A stretch of 64,000 nt of DNA. It comes from Balanoglossus misakiensis (taxonomy: Eukaryota > Hemichordata). Shown here piece by piece: positions 1 through 13,400 of this stretch. The DNA is taken from the NCBI GenBank assembly GCA_040954595.2, contig CM082580.2, forward strand, positions 8,990,001 through 9,054,000, given 5' to 3'. The notes beneath the pieces are model-generated. The model saw only the letters and a program-made list of their open reading frames with translations, was not told the DNA's origin and searched no databases. Every line of letters starts with the position of its first letter. The stretch's first letter is position 1. A program made the translations under genes and the position numbers.

Positions 1-431
1 AGGGTTTTCAGAGGCAAAAAAAATGGCTTCAGTGTATGTAAAAGATGTTTCTCTTATACATGTATGTATATAGGAAAGGTACATGTACTTAAACAGAGTT
101 CACTGCAGGAAGGGCAAATCATAGTGACTTTCTCCCTGTAAATGAGTCAGGCCTGCATGTTATAGTACAAGGACGTTGTAACCCTGAAGGTCACCTTCAG
201 GGGAGTGGTATGCTACCTGGCCTATCTCACCACGAATGTATTTTACAAAGGGTGAGCTGATGACTGGTACTAGTGTACAGAAACACTGCATCACGCACTC
301 CTCACAACACACTTCTTAATCCCGACAGATAAAAATTTGATCTTTTTCTATAGATCATGGCAACTTTAGAATATTTTAGCTTGCCAAGAGTGTTAACACT
401 GTCTTCTGTTCTGTTCTGTCCTGTTCTGCAG

Positions 432-2400
432 CCACCTCAATACAAATTAGACTCGCGTCTGGCCCGTCTGCTGGGAGTCCACACGCAGACGAGACCTGTC
501 ATAATCAACGCTCTGTGGCAGTACATCAAGACGCACCAGTTACAAGACAATGACGAAAGAGAGTACATCAACAACGACAGATATTTTCAACAGGTAGGAA
601 ATGGTCATTTTCTTGCACGCCCATGATTTAAAAAAAATGAGATATTTTTAACAGAGATGAACAAACATCATGAAATGGTGCATTTCGTGAATTGTAGATG
701 ATCTTGTGCGTGTTGTCTGCCGTCTTTCAGATCTTTGAATGCACGAGGATGAAGTTTTCGGAGATTCCCCAGAGGCTGCACCCGTTGCTGCACCCTCCTG
801 ATCCGATCGTCATCAACCACGTCATCACCATCGAGGGAAGTGAACAGCGACGCACTGCCTGCTATGACATCGACGTGGAAGTTGTAAGTCGACAGAAAAG
901 ACCACTTTCATCTTTAGGTTGCCAGGCCTCAATGAGTCGTCTCGAGTGTGATGGTCACACAAACTAGTCGTGGTGTTCACTTTCAAACCCTTTCACCCCC
1001 CAGTTCCCTCTTTAGAGGTCTTACCTTACCATAGAAAACAATGGGTTTGGACTGAACCATGGTGGTGAAAGGGTTAAAGGGACAATGTATATCTTGATAA
1101 GCAGGAATACCTGTCATTGGTTAAAAAGCCATGAGGAAAGAACTTACTGGGTCCATAAAGCTTCCTAAACCGCCAGGGTGGAGGAAATAATTGTTTGTAA
1201 AGCAGCAATCACTGTCGCCCTCATACAGTTCATGGTGAGGTTCTTTTGTCTTTATAGTGTACCGTTCTCATTGCCTTGCAGGATGACACCTTGAAAGAGC
1301 AAATGAAGTCTTTCCTTTTGTCCACCACAAGCCAACAGGAAATAGCACTGCTGGACAACAAGGTAAGCCCCACGCCTTGTTTTTATGCCATAAAATTTTA
1401 TTGGTGGACATGCAGTGCCTTGGAGAAAACACAGGAAATGAAGTGAAAGTACAAAGGGAAAAATTAAAATACATGTTTGTGTGTTTAATGGGGAATTAGG
1501 ACTCGGTGTTCCATAGACTATTTGAATCTTTCACAGGACATTTTGTATTCTTCTACAAAGAAAATCCGGAAAATATGCTGGAATAAAATCTCTCAAGGAA
1601 AGTTCTGGGGGAAAAAATGAAATTTATTTTTGGAAAGTTGATTTTGTACTTTAGGCTATCATAACATGTCAGTGGTCAAGATATCTAGCATTTTTTGATG
1701 TCAGAAATACCCCACAATAATACTGTTTTTTTCTCTCCCATCAGATCCATGAGACTGTGGAGACGATCAATGGGTTGAAGAACCAGCGCGAGTTCATGCT
1801 CAGCTTTGCCAGGGATCCACAGGAATTCATCAACCAGTGGTTGATGTCGCAGTCAAGAGATCTCAAGGTCAGTTTCTCTAACACTACTCAGAGGTCAATG
1901 TGCTCGCAGGATGTCCTTGAAAGTCTTGGCATTGATTGTAGATCACTCGTTGGAATTTTAAAGGACACACTTACTTCTGGCAAGTTTTGACAGCCATTCA
2001 TGCTGTCTTAACCCTTTTGCGAGCATGGTTCAGTCCAAACCCTTTGATTTCTGTTGTAAGGTTGGACCTGTATGGGGGAACTGGGGGTGAAAGGGGTAAA
2101 CTGAAATCCTGAAATGTGTGTGTTCGTGTGTGCATGTGCGTGTGTGTAAAAATATGTTTGGTTTTGTTTCCAATCTGAGGTGGGTTTATATCAAAATATA
2201 CCAACTTCATCATTACTAATTTCGTGTTCTTTATTTTGACGCAGATTATGACTGATGTTGCCGGCAATCCCGAAGAAGAAAGACGCGCCGAATTCTACCA
2301 CCAAGTCTGGGCGCAGGAGGCCGTGTGTCGATTCTTCTACGGCAAAATACAGCAACGCAGAGCTGAACTGGAGCAGGCGTTGGGAATACGGAACACATAG
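432..2400 (+). CDS. SMARCD: SMARCD/BAF60 chromatin-remodelling subunit, 3' part (five exons)
   Basis: C-terminal part of the BAF60 subunit of SWI/SNF (BAF/PBAF) nuclear chromatin remodellers, which links the complex to transcription factors. Exons 432-593, 731-883, 1282-1362, 1745-1867 and 2245-2400 join in frame with AG/GT borders at every junction and end in TAG. The first two exons encode the SWIB/MDM2-like domain ([19 protein letters not shown] at its start, then [15 protein letters not shown]). Later exons give the helical C-terminus of the family ([19 protein letters not shown] near the end). Exons upstream of 432 lie outside the window, so the gene is partial; the reading frame upstream of 432 in this window is intron. 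Introns 2 and 4 each hold a copy of one short inverted-repeat element. Which vertebrate paralogue (SMARCD1, 2 or 3) is closest cannot be decided here; an invertebrate normally has a single gene. Confidence 0.95.
985..1076 (+). mobile_element. Short inverted-repeat element (MITE), copy A in BAF60 intron 2
   Basis: About 90 bp bounded by AACCCTTTCACC on the left and GGTGAAAGGGTT on the right, with the internal landmark GGGTTTGGACTGAACCATG. The reverse complement of 2009-2100 carries the same ends and the same landmark, so both belong to one family. It has no coding capacity. I could not assign a clear target-site duplication. Confidence 0.6.
2009..2100 (-). mobile_element. Short inverted-repeat element (MITE), copy B in BAF60 intron 4
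   Basis: Opposite-orientation copy of the 985-1076 element. It carries CATGGTTCAGTCCAAACCC (reverse complement of the landmark in copy A) and CCTTTCACCC-type ends. The copies are diverged, so insertion was not recent. Confidence 0.55.
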
Positions 2401-2882
2401 GCAGTTCAATAGATACTTCAGGGGGTGGCGTTGTTTAGAATGTAGCGGTATTTTTTACGTTGTTAGTATATTGAGTAGAGTAGCGATAGTTCAGTTACAA
2501 GTAGAAACACATCTGTGCATACATGAAATGTTGGTGTAACATTGTATTGTCATATGAAGTGCAGCATTTGAATCATTCTTTATAATCTTATATCTTCAAT
2601 GTTTGTGTCAATCAAGATCAAATTATGTGAAATTGGGCATTAATTGTATTGTTATTAATGGGCTCTCACAATGTCCACGCTGCGATTGCTGGCTACACAC
2701 ACAAAGACAAATTTATTTTTGTAAGATTTCGAGAAAAAGGGACAATTGAAGTAATGCGTGTTCTGCATCCATGTTGTGAAAACACCAGGTGGACTTGTGA
2801 CTTGCCCCAACATTTCTAAGCTGTCCAAGAACATGTACGAGTACAGTCAACTCTTTACCCATTTGATTTTTCGTAATATATG

Positions 2883-2888
2883 AATAAA
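2883..2888 (+). terminator. Candidate polyadenylation signal of the BAF60 gene
   Basis: AATAAA lies 483 bases after the BAF60 stop codon. Further AATAAA motifs occur near 3413-3428, so more than one poly(A) site is possible. Confidence 0.4.
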
Positions 2889-4420
2889 AACTCATGTCTT
2901 TGTAAATGGGTGATTGTATTTATTACCATTTAGATGTCAATTGTGTTTTTGTCTTTACTTTGATGTCAAAACTACTAAGTACAATGTACTTCACTGCCTT
3001 CAAATATTTTTTTTTTTGAAAACAGTAAAATGGACCAATTTGTTGTGTGTGAGTCGGAAATCTGGTACCATGTTCTTGAGATGGGGCCAGGAAGTTATAA
3101 GATTATGTTTGTCCCCAAAACAGGTTAGAACAAAGTAGCACAGTGAGACATATTATATGTACAGCGTCGATTTTCTTCGAAGTAAAAAGAATCAAATAGT
3201 CTTGTACACATTGTGTTTCCTTGCTTGAAAAAAATTCATGTAAGCCGACTTGGTTCATTGTAATTTTCTTGTGAGATTTTCTAAAGAAGTGACAAGCCCT
3301 AATACATTTTGTAAGTCTGAAATATTTTTTCCAGAAAAGAGTCAATCTTGTCAAAGATTTTTTTTTTTACTTCAGCAATTTATTTGCTCGAGATTTCTTT
3401 CTCTCCTGATTCTAATAAATTCAAATAAATGTCTTATTTCTCAGAATTGTGTGTGATTGTGTGTTGTGTATTAAAACTCTACAAAAGGCCGATAGGTTTA
3501 CCCTGTGACAGATAGCACACAATTTTTGTATTAAATTCACCATTTTTTTAATTATTTGAATACATTAACATGGCACATCGTTCAATATAAAAACATAAGC
3601 AATGTCCTAGTGCTTTTAACTGCATTCGGAGAAGGATTCAGTAACAAAGTTATCCAACAACCCTGCTCAGCATACTAGTACATTGCTAAAACATTTAACA
3701 TCTGAACATTTAGTTCACAATAACACTAGAAACCTACATTAAAAGAAATCCATATTTAGAATTGGTGCTACAGGAACCTGGCTGAATAACGAACAGAAAA
3801 TAAACCCTTTGAACACAATCATTGCTAGGGGATTCTGTACTGTAAGTGTTCTGATTTTTTGTGCCAAGTACAATTAGAACTCTGCATAAATATCAGACGT
3901 GGAAAACCATCGTTGCATGGTTATGTAACGTTGTATGAGTTAATTTTATTACATCTTGCAGATCAATACTGTCATGAGATAAAGTAACAATCTTTACTTT
4001 CACTGGTTAGATTACCAGTAAAATCGTCAACAGCCGAACTTTTCTCAGTATTGGGGGGGGGGGGGGGGGCATATTGTCTATCTGCATACCTCTTGAAAGA
4101 CTAAAAAGTTAATATATTTCATGAGATTAAAATTAAAATGAAGTATAAGAAATATCACATGATAACATGAGGTTAAAATGCCAGGTATCTTTCATGACTT
4201 ATGCATGTATGTAAATGGTTACATTAAGCCAATATGTTTATGAAAGAGTCTGAAATGACGATATATGAATTTTACAAAATATTTCAATAAGACACGAAAA
4301 TCATGGATTGTCAGTATTATATTCCAATTTACAGAAGAACCTTGTACGTTTGAATATCAAAAATCCAAAAGTAGTGCAACAGATATTGTACGAGAGATCC
4401 ATGTTATTAAGTTTAATTGG

Positions 4421-4450
4421 GAATGAATGAATGAATGAATGAATGAATGA
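4421..4450. repeat. (GAAT)n microsatellite
   Basis: About seven perfect tandem copies of GAAT in the spacer between the convergent BAF60 and VOPP1-like genes. Confidence 0.9.
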
Positions 4451-4668
4451 AATTGTTCTCAGGTTTTATGAATTTGATTTGTGGGCCACAATCATTCCAA
4501 TTACTGTAGTTTCAAGATTACGCAACTTTTTTCAGCCTATATTCTTTGCCAAAGATTTTTTTTCACCCATTAGCATGTTCTGGAACAGTGAGCGATGAGG
4601 CCCTTGAACTGGCATGATTTATTCCAAACCAAACAAAGGACTTGAAATAATGAAAATTGTTTATTTTT

Positions 4669-4704
4669 ACCAAACAAAATCATATTGTATTGATTTTGTT
4701 TGGT
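4669..4704. repeat. Perfect 14-bp hairpin
   Basis: ACCAAACAAAATCA at 4669-4682 and its exact reverse complement at 4691-4704 enclose an 8-base loop. It could be a small element core or a 3' UTR structure of the minus-strand gene. Confidence 0.8.
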
Positions 4705-5482
4705 GAACTGCCAAATATGCTAATTTTCACCTGAGAGGTCTTATATCTACAACCAAACACCCTCGCTGGCTGTTTATAACCTCTAAATATCATGTATGCG
4801 TCACTGACTAGTAGACAGCGTCCTCTATGGCAGAAAATAACTTTCTATTCCACAGATAATAACATAAAGCAGAATAGACCTCATGAAGGACAGCTGTTTA
4901 CTTCTGGGGTTGCTACAATCAGTCACTCCATCTCAACTGACCTCTAACCCCTGACCTTACAACACAATCCCCAGGATTGGTTGAACGAACACGGGCCTAC
5001 TGGTCATTTCTCTGAATAAATCTATCTTGCACAGCAAACACTGTACACAATAAGTAAACAGTTGTAAAAAGCTTACAAAGAGATCATTTAGTTGTGTGTT
5101 GTTTTTAAAAAAGACTAGTACAAAGAGACAAACATAAGCACAGTATATATTCAAATACCAGAAGACCATAGTCAGATTAGTGCAATAAGAAACGTTTCAC
5201 TTGGTGTAAATTGTTGCGAGACTTAAAAAATGTGTTCCTTGAGTATTACCATTACGTTCTACAGCGAGATGTAGTACCTGATATGTCTGATATATTGGGC
5301 TTTTTTTCTTAAAGAGCTGATCATTTGATCACCCGACTCGCAGGAAACAAAGAGAAAAGGTTCTTCCGGATATTGTGCCTTTCCTGGACAGCAGGAACAG
5401 ATAATTCTGGAATTTTTTTACTACTCCTGAGGAGGTGAGTTGTTCGGGGGGTCTGCGTGCGTGTACGTGCGTGGAATCGGTC

Positions 5483-8400
5483 TTACGACGATGCGTGCAC
5501 TTGATTACTGCCGGCGTTCGGCATTGCCATCATGGGCGCGTTGTTCACCGTGGTTTCGTAGGGGGGCAGCTGCGCGACCGGTCCTTGGTATTGTGGGAAC
5601 GGTTGCTGCTGCGGAGGAGGAGGGTAGAAGGTGCCCGGGGGGTAGTAAGGCGGGGCGGGAGACTGGCCCTCCTCCGCTTTCGGGTACATGTGTGGTTTGG
5701 AGGTCACCTGAGAAGAACAACAAAAGAGAATGTCTTTATTATTATTTTTTTGACATGAAACTTGAATCTGTGACACACAAAAAAAAATAGTTTGTTGGAC
5801 CACACTGCAGAATCTTATCTGCAGGGCATCAGAGATCCCCCCCCCCCCCCCACTTCCCTAAGTACATATACACATGTACATATACCTGTGTTAAGATACT
5901 TAGGGGAAAATGAACATTTGAAAATCACCGAGTCAGTGAGTATGCGTCCATATGAAAACAAAATGCCATTGACAAAAAAAAATATGAAGAATGTGAAAAT
6001 TTAAGAAATGACTGTGTACCTCATTGTATGGTGGTGGGGCAGGGAACGTTCCGCAAGGGGGTGGTGGTGGGGCCTGCTGTATGTACGGATCTCGGGGTGG
6101 CACGGTGTGTGTCGTCGCTGAAGCAAAAACCACTGTTCTTGGTGCCCCGCGGCGCTGAATCAAAACCTGTCGTCGTCTGTAGTATCCGCAACCACCGAAA
6201 CATGCCATCAGGACAAACACCACAATGCACCTGAAACAAATTATCTCATGATTGATCCTTAACTCTCATTTTGATTGGAAACAAGACTGTAGTCCGATGT
6301 TTGTAGAAACCAGTCCAAGAACTGTATTTGTATATAAACTCAGAAAAAACCCTAAAACAACAGCTCAAAGCACTATTTTTGAAACTGAAAAACATCTAGA
6401 CTTCTCCAGTCTCTCGTTAATCACGAACCAAAGGTAGCCCGTACGTGTAAGGTCACTCAAATGTTGTCTTCAGCTGTGGTTATTGAAAGGCATGATGCTG
6501 GAGGCTAGGGCTAAGTCTCATTTATTATAGATGGAAGCCAAAAGTCAAAACCTGAAACTGCCAGGGGCAAATCCACAGACAGACAGGCAGCCAGCCAGAC
6601 AGACTGGCGAAATTGTTGATGGCAATTACAAAATGAGACTGCAATATCAACATACACATGTCTAACTGATATACACACACACACACATATATAATTTTGA
6701 TGGCAATGAAAAGAGACAGGATAAGATGAGACTATACTGACCAGAAATACCACATGCTCCAGAAACTGTAGTGATTGTAGGCCCTGCAACATGTATGGCT
6801 ACAACAGTACTCCGGCGAATGACAACTGAAATTCAGAAACACAACACCAATATTCCAAGCAACTAAAAATATCACTACATGTACCAGTAAATAGATACAG
6901 TAGACAAAATAAAAACCATTGTGCTGGTCACAAGAAGATGACTAGGTGTAATACGATCATGAAATAATTTGAATTTGAAAATAAAATGACATTGTGAGTG
7001 GTTTACCTGTGTCCATATCCTGCGCAATATTCGCCAGCAACCTGGATAAAAATAAAATTACTCATACCATGAATATAAAATTATTTGTTATATGTACACA
7101 TGACAAACACACATTATACAATGTATATACAGAGAGGATCTGAAAATATGTGTGTGTGTGTGTGTGTGTATTAACTGGAAGTGATGTTCTGTATAGGCAG
7201 GTTTCTACATTAGACAGGGTCCAGCTTAGACAGGCAAATTTTCTCAGTGAATGTTTTGCCAACTGCCTATACAGGCTCATACAGTCATAACTTTTTCACA
7301 GGAAATACTCTTGAAGTTCAACTGTGAAGTTGACCCTGCAGGTTTCAGATTTTGCTGAACTCCTACATTCAGTATCCCATCAGCACTCTTGAATAGCGCC
7401 AATCAGTACTATGCATCAAGATTCTTAACCGGTTCATATATCACAAACGCTCTCCTACTATCTGCAAATGCTACATTGAGGTCATGTAACATTACAGATA
7501 ACCATATCAGTTTCAAATCAGAAATAATAAACTGCATGTACGACGTTATCACCCGACTCGGTATTTTCAATATTGATACTTCCATTAAAAGGCTTCGGAT
7601 CTGTATAGCGGCCAGGGAACTTGCGGCTGTGTAGTCTGGTAGTCATGGCTACTGTTCATTAAAGCAGACAATGTGTGAGTGTGTGTGCGCACGTATGAAA
7701 TCATGAAGGCGGACAGCATCCTACAGTAGAATGCGATCATCAGAATAATGCCTGCGTCCACTGCTTAGCATCCCAAAATGTAAAAGTTCATTTTTTTTCT
7801 TCAAAAGCTGAAATTTTACAATCTCTGCTAAGGGCGAAATGTCAATGTGCGACATATGGTATACAGAGCGACTTAGTGAAACCATAGCAGCGAGAAAGTC
7901 TGGGACGTCTTCAAGCACAAAAAGGTATTTCAACTAAATCGAATTTAATAACCTGAAGTGCATAGGATTCGATTGCTTTGCTGGCCAAGTCTTGCATGAT
8001 TACACACGGCTGCATATCATCTATCATTGACACATAGAAAGGAAAGTACTTCCTTGTACTATAAGTTGTTTGGTAGATGAAACAATTTGACCCTTTTCTT
8101 GGCTGAGCAAAAAACATTTCGGCCCACCATAGACTGCTCAATGCAAAAAGAAATCCATAGAGATATGCCTGTTTTTCATTGTGTCAGTTAAACACCAGAT
8201 TGTGAAGTTATGAGTTCTCCATATTTGCTGGGGGCAAGGCTTTAGCTTTATTCTAAATGAAAATACATGAAAATGAAAATTAAGACATAAAAGCACTGAA
8301 CCCATACATGTCTGAGGTCACAACTAAGTTAATTTTGATGAGAGAGTTTGCCTGTGGACTAAGCAATCACTCATGCGAAAAAAAAAATGCAAAATTAGTA

Positions 8401-10467
8401 ATTACGGAAATTGGCTCTGTGCTATAAACCAAGTTAAGATGGGGCACCCGTATCTTTTTGCCCGTTGCTATGGGCCTTTATTTAAAAGTTTGTTGCTGAC
8501 AGTTGATTTCTTTTAATTTTGTTCATGAATTCAATGCCACAGTTTTCAGAGCGAGTGTGAGGGTATACACACTGCAATGTAACAAAAAATGCCAAATTCT
8601 GACATTGACCCCCCCCCCCCCCCCTTGTGACCTTCACAACCTGGTCCTTTTTGTTGCTTGTGGTTTTTCACCTTCAGCTTTCTAAACTTGTAGAAAGTGA
8701 ACAGCCAGAAGGCTACCATTGAAAACACATCAGTGTAAGGTCACACAGAGGTCATGACAATGGCCAACTTACCCTGGCAACCTGTCAGTAAGATGTGCGT
8801 TAAACCTTATTTGACTGATAGTTATATTTCAAGAGTATATGATACAAAATGGGAAACAACAGTTTAACTATCAAGACACACAGACACAAACAAACAAAGA
8901 TAAACAGAGAGACACCGACAGACAGACAGAAACAGTGTTTAGTGCATTGGTATTTGCTACCACACACAATAAACCATGCAATAATGTGGTTACATGATGT
9001 TGATATATATTGAAATATAATGAGCTGCTATTGTGACATGATTATTCATGGTATTGGTATATACATGTATGAACACTTGATCCATGCCAGGTAATTATGC
9101 CATGCAAATCTTTTGTGTTTGTCCCTTCAACATGTTCAAGGCATCAACCGACTAACTTGTTTGTGCATTTTCTATATTCGAAAAGCACAGTGAAAGTTTG
9201 CCAGCCCACACATGAATTTGGGGTTTTATTACCATACAGAATTAGAGCAAAGAATTTCATGGTGCCACTAGGAACATGCCTATCATTGTTTCACTGCCAT
9301 TTTCTGCTCCTAATAAGACATATTTAGGTCAGAGATTTTTGAGCACAGAATTTGGTACCGAGACCCAACCTTGCCTCAACTATAGTTAATTGCCATCTGT
9401 GCATATTTGACCGCCATATTTTTGTAGTTCAGAAAATACGCTGGCAATTTCCACATTTTTTTGCTTAATTGAGCCAATTTTCACTGAAAATAGTCTGTGT
9501 GTCTGTTAATAATTCACCCAGTTCCCAGAATGACTGTCAAGCTTTAATGAAAATCACTCTATTTTTTATAAACTTACACTATTAGGTGAAAGGGTTATAA
9601 CTAGACTTTCCAACATGATATTTTTCGGTCAAGATTTGTTGACTAAATATGGATGTAAACAGGTTTTGCGTTATGGACGGTACTGACATGTACATGCTGG
9701 TAAAATGTTACCGGAATTCCCCTGTGACATTTTAGGGGATTTCTACTGGAATTCCCCCTTTACACATACATTGTGTGTTACTGGGGTCCCCAGATCATTT
9801 ACCAAATCCATCCAAGTGAAAGATACACACTATGTACATTTATGTACATTGCATACACCAAGGCCTATTTTTGTTATACATGTACACAGAAATCATTAAT
9901 TGTTCACAACAAGTCGTGTGCCGTGTGGGAAAAGTGGTTTTGTGTCACAGAGAAATGACGTGCACCTGACTACTCGAAACCAGCGTCAATCTTTTCACGC
10001 GGAAGCACAAACAGTCCAAAACAGAGACGACAACAGTAGCCCGACTTGACCCCAAAACAGTGTACGCCAGCGGTGCTGATTCATCAGCGCGAGTGCGAAG
10101 CCATTATTGCAACGCGCGGTGTCTCCTTGTAATTTATAGAGTACAAGAACGACATGTTGTTTTCCCCATCGACAAACAATTCTCAAGGGTTGCGCCGAAA
10201 CCCAAGAATACACAAAAAGTCCGAATATTCCCCGACACCCGCATACAGATCGCCATTTACGGACCTTATGCCGCGCCAGTACCCGCCCCATCGTACACAA
10301 AAGACGGCGATCAATAAACAACTCATCACGTACGTCTAATCTTGAACACGCAAAAGCTCGTGTTCATTCATATTACCGCCGATTCCTTCGGGGTCGTTTC
10401 AAACCTGGCTTACCTCTGAAATAACCAGCGTCAGAAATGAGACCACGATGCTCGGTAAGTAACTCAT
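5483..10467 (-). CDS. VOPP1/WBP1-like single-pass membrane protein with PPxY motifs
   Basis: Five exons on the minus strand: 10414-10467 (ATG), 7007-7041, 6742-6825, 6020-6230 and 5483-5707 (stop). They total 609 nt and 202 codons, with GT-AG borders throughout. Exon 1 encodes a signal peptide (MSYLPSIVVSFLTLVISE). Residues 22-44 form a short lumenal Cys-rich stretch (EYCCSHTCCRAY). Residues about 52-75 are the membrane segment, followed by RRRQ. The cytoplasmic tail is Pro/Tyr-rich with PPPYNE at 123-128, then APPYYP and LPPYET, which are ligands for WW domains. The CC-x(3)-CC...WYFW-then-TM pattern matches the vertebrate VOPP1 and WBP1/WBP1L family. Those proteins sit in endolysosomal membranes and bind WW-domain proteins such as WWOX or NEDD4-type ligases; that role is inferred from the family. 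The 3.4-kb first intron is repeat-rich. CYYR1 or Shisa-type proteins are less likely alternatives because the WYFW/CC spacing fits VOPP1 better. Confidence 0.85.
5837..5851. repeat. (C)15 homopolymer in the last intron of the VOPP1-like gene
   Basis: One of ten G/C homopolymers of 11 or more bases in the window; see the findings. Confidence 0.9.
7149..7169. repeat. (GT)n microsatellite in an intron of the VOPP1-like gene
   Basis: About ten GT dinucleotides. A shorter (CA)n lies at 6672-6687 in the neighbouring intron. Confidence 0.85.
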
Positions 10468-13400
10468 GTTGTCAAGATTTTCTCTAACGATCGACTTTCG
10501 TTGTATTTGTGTTGTAATAATAAAGGCGTTCGAATTGACCTGCTGGTGACCCCTACATCATGAATATTATCATGACGTTCAAAGTATGACGTCATGCATA
10601 CAGAATATTCGCGGACACTTGTTTTAGACAAGTTAGAAATCAAACGAGCTGGGGGGGGGGGGGGAATAAAAAGTGAAAAAGTACTAGTTTTTATCCCTAA
10701 AGTATCACATTTCCAGCTCGATGAATCACGCAAGTGTATAGGCCCAAACCAAGTGTCATCTGAGCCTACCAAAACTGCAAACTCTATTAATATCGTATGC
10801 CCATTTAAATGGTAGAGACGCGCTTTTCACAGTATGACATGAATCATTGGCAAGTATCCTATTCTGATAAAAAAAGTATTCAACAAATAATGAAGTCAAT
10901 TTGTACGATTTGTAAGTGTCATCGATGAGGGCGCGCTATACCCCGAGGTGCCATCTATAGTAGACCGAGTCCCATTACTATTTCCATCGAGTAACCGTAG
11001 GTATTAGCATATGGAAGCTTTTAATATGTGACGTCAATCAGTGGGCGGAGCTCAAATGCAAATATAGCGTACCATCTATAGTAGACTGAGTCCCATTACT
11101 ATTTCCATCGAGTAACCGTAGGTATTAGCATATGGAAGCTTTTAATATGTGACGTCAATCAGTGGGCGGAGCTCAAATGCAAATATAGCGTACCATCTAT
11201 AGTAGACTGAGTCCCATTACTATTTCCATCGAGTAACCGTAGGTATTAGCATATGGAAGCTTTTAATATGTGACGTCAATCAGTGGGCGGAGCTCAAATG
11301 CAAATATAGCGTACCATCTATAGTAGACTGAGTCCCATTACTATTTCCGTTGAGTAACCGTAGGTATTAGCATATAGAAGCTTTGTAACCATGATATATT
11401 TTGAGGAATATATTTTTCGTGACTATAGATAGTTGCCGCATATACTGTGCATAGCGCCACCTATGTTGAGAAACACACTGCTGAGAATCTCAGTACAATG
11501 TTTAATTCGGACCTTTCAAGGCTACAGGGACCATGGGTTCAGTTAAACCCCAGCATTGCAAAGGCCGGCTCCCACAGTACTCTCTCGAACAGTTGAAAGA
11601 ACCTCAACACCAGATCCATGAGGAGACAAGTGTGGTTTCGCAATATTCCATTTGTACATTTTTGAAACAACAAGACATTCTCTTATGTAAACCATTATAC
11701 CTAAATCAATGTGCATTGATCCAGCTGTATCATATAGAGTTACTCGAGGGAACGGGGTTTTTCCCCTTTCAAATGAATCTATTACCTCAGGCTTGTTATA
11801 AGACACTAACGATATATCATTGAAATGACCCCAGGAGGCGGCAAATCGATATAATTATCAGTAAATTATCTACATGCTGTAATGATAACAGTCTGAGACT
11901 GTAACAAAAGGAAAGATGTTCCACACCTCAATTATTTGTTCCTATGTTGTCGTGTCATATTGTTTTGTTCCGGGTCTGTGTTGACTGTTTTGCATAGTGG
12001 AAATGTGTGTTTTTTCCACTTTCGTTGAAGTTTTGTGTGATCCATCCTGTAATGATAAACAGTAATGGATTTGCGTCAAGTGTGTGTTGTGTCTGTTTTT
12101 CCCCGTGTGTTTTGTGTGTACGGAAACTGATTTCTCTCGATATCATAAGAGATCGAAAATATGTTGCCCTGCCGCTCCGATAATGCAAACAGTTGGGAAG
12201 ACAAGACGGACAGAGAAGAAAACCCCAACAAGTTTGCTGAGAGCTACTCGTTCTGAAACTCAACGCCGCCCGCAAGTGTTTAAACTGTCGCCTTTGAGTA
12301 TTTAATACCGTCACGCTCCGACATAGGAACAAATTGCAACAGGAAGAACGGATGTTGTACATACATGTACTTAGCATGTAATAGTTGACGTACTGTTATT
12401 TTCCAGGCATTATTAAGGACAACACCCAGTCTCTAGTCCAGAATAGGGAGCTTTCATATATTAAAGGGGGCGAGGGAGGTCTTTTTTACAAACCTGTGTT
12501 TGAAGGAGAGTTTTACAAGTATAGGGGAGAGTCCATGATCAATCATTACATAGCATAATGCCCTTTTTGGCGTCTTAATGTTGTAGGCAATGATTCCAAG
12601 CATCACTAGCGCTTGCTCATCAACATGTCGAAGGTTCGATGGTAATTTACTAAATTTCACTTGCTGATGACAATTATCATTAGTCACAGGTTGCAATTAC
12701 TGGAGGTGATAATGGTACAATCTGCAGAGGTGTGACAAAGTAGGATGTTTTAATGGCTTAGAAACCACTGTGGTTATAACCGCTCCGTCAAATCAACACG
12801 TTTTCTTTTGTTTGGCTAAACTGACGCCGTCGTCACGCCTTGGACACGTGAGTTAAAAACTCTTGTGTCGTTTTTGGCTCTACGAACCCTGTGGCATCGG
12901 TCTTGTCCACATTTTAAAATCCAATTTCACCTCCAAAATGATGCGAATTTGCCTATTTGTCTCCCTAGGTATTTGAAAACTGAACCCTCAAGGTTAAGAC
13001 GTTTACGCATGACCAGAGGTGTTCAAGTTTGTAAGAGATGTTAAGTTCTCACTGGTCTGACAAAAACATTGAATGCGCGAGATTTAATAATTCATCAGAA
13101 AACCTTGTCGGCGATGTGTCTGTCACGAGTTGATAGTACTTTGGACTTGTTCTAGGGGCTACTAGCGTGTAATTAGAGGAGCAATACCCCCGGAGAAACC
13201 TAAATTACATTAAAATGCCCTATTATCGTAAACATGGCGAAGAGGCCGTAATGTACTTATAACCCATGAGCCGTGGGCAGCTAGAGGCACTTTATGTATT
13301 ATCGTCGCCGTGCTGTCGTTTTCGTTTATCAAAAAATCAACACCACTCGATAGGTCATCGGCCAGTTTTATAGAGCCAGGCAGGTTTTTTATTACATATC

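Larger units (their letters stand above)
2401..5482. other. Spacer between two convergent genes
   Basis: Holds the 3' untranslated regions of BAF60 (+) and of the VOPP1-like gene (-). It is AT-rich, with no exon I can support. It contains a 17-base G run at 4053-4069, a (GAAT)n microsatellite at 4421-4450 and a perfect hairpin at 4669-4704. Confidence 0.6.

Noticed and set aside
11955-12377. 140-codon minus-strand frame
   Set aside because: No splice context, domain or biased codon use; residue pattern is that of random AT-rich DNA.
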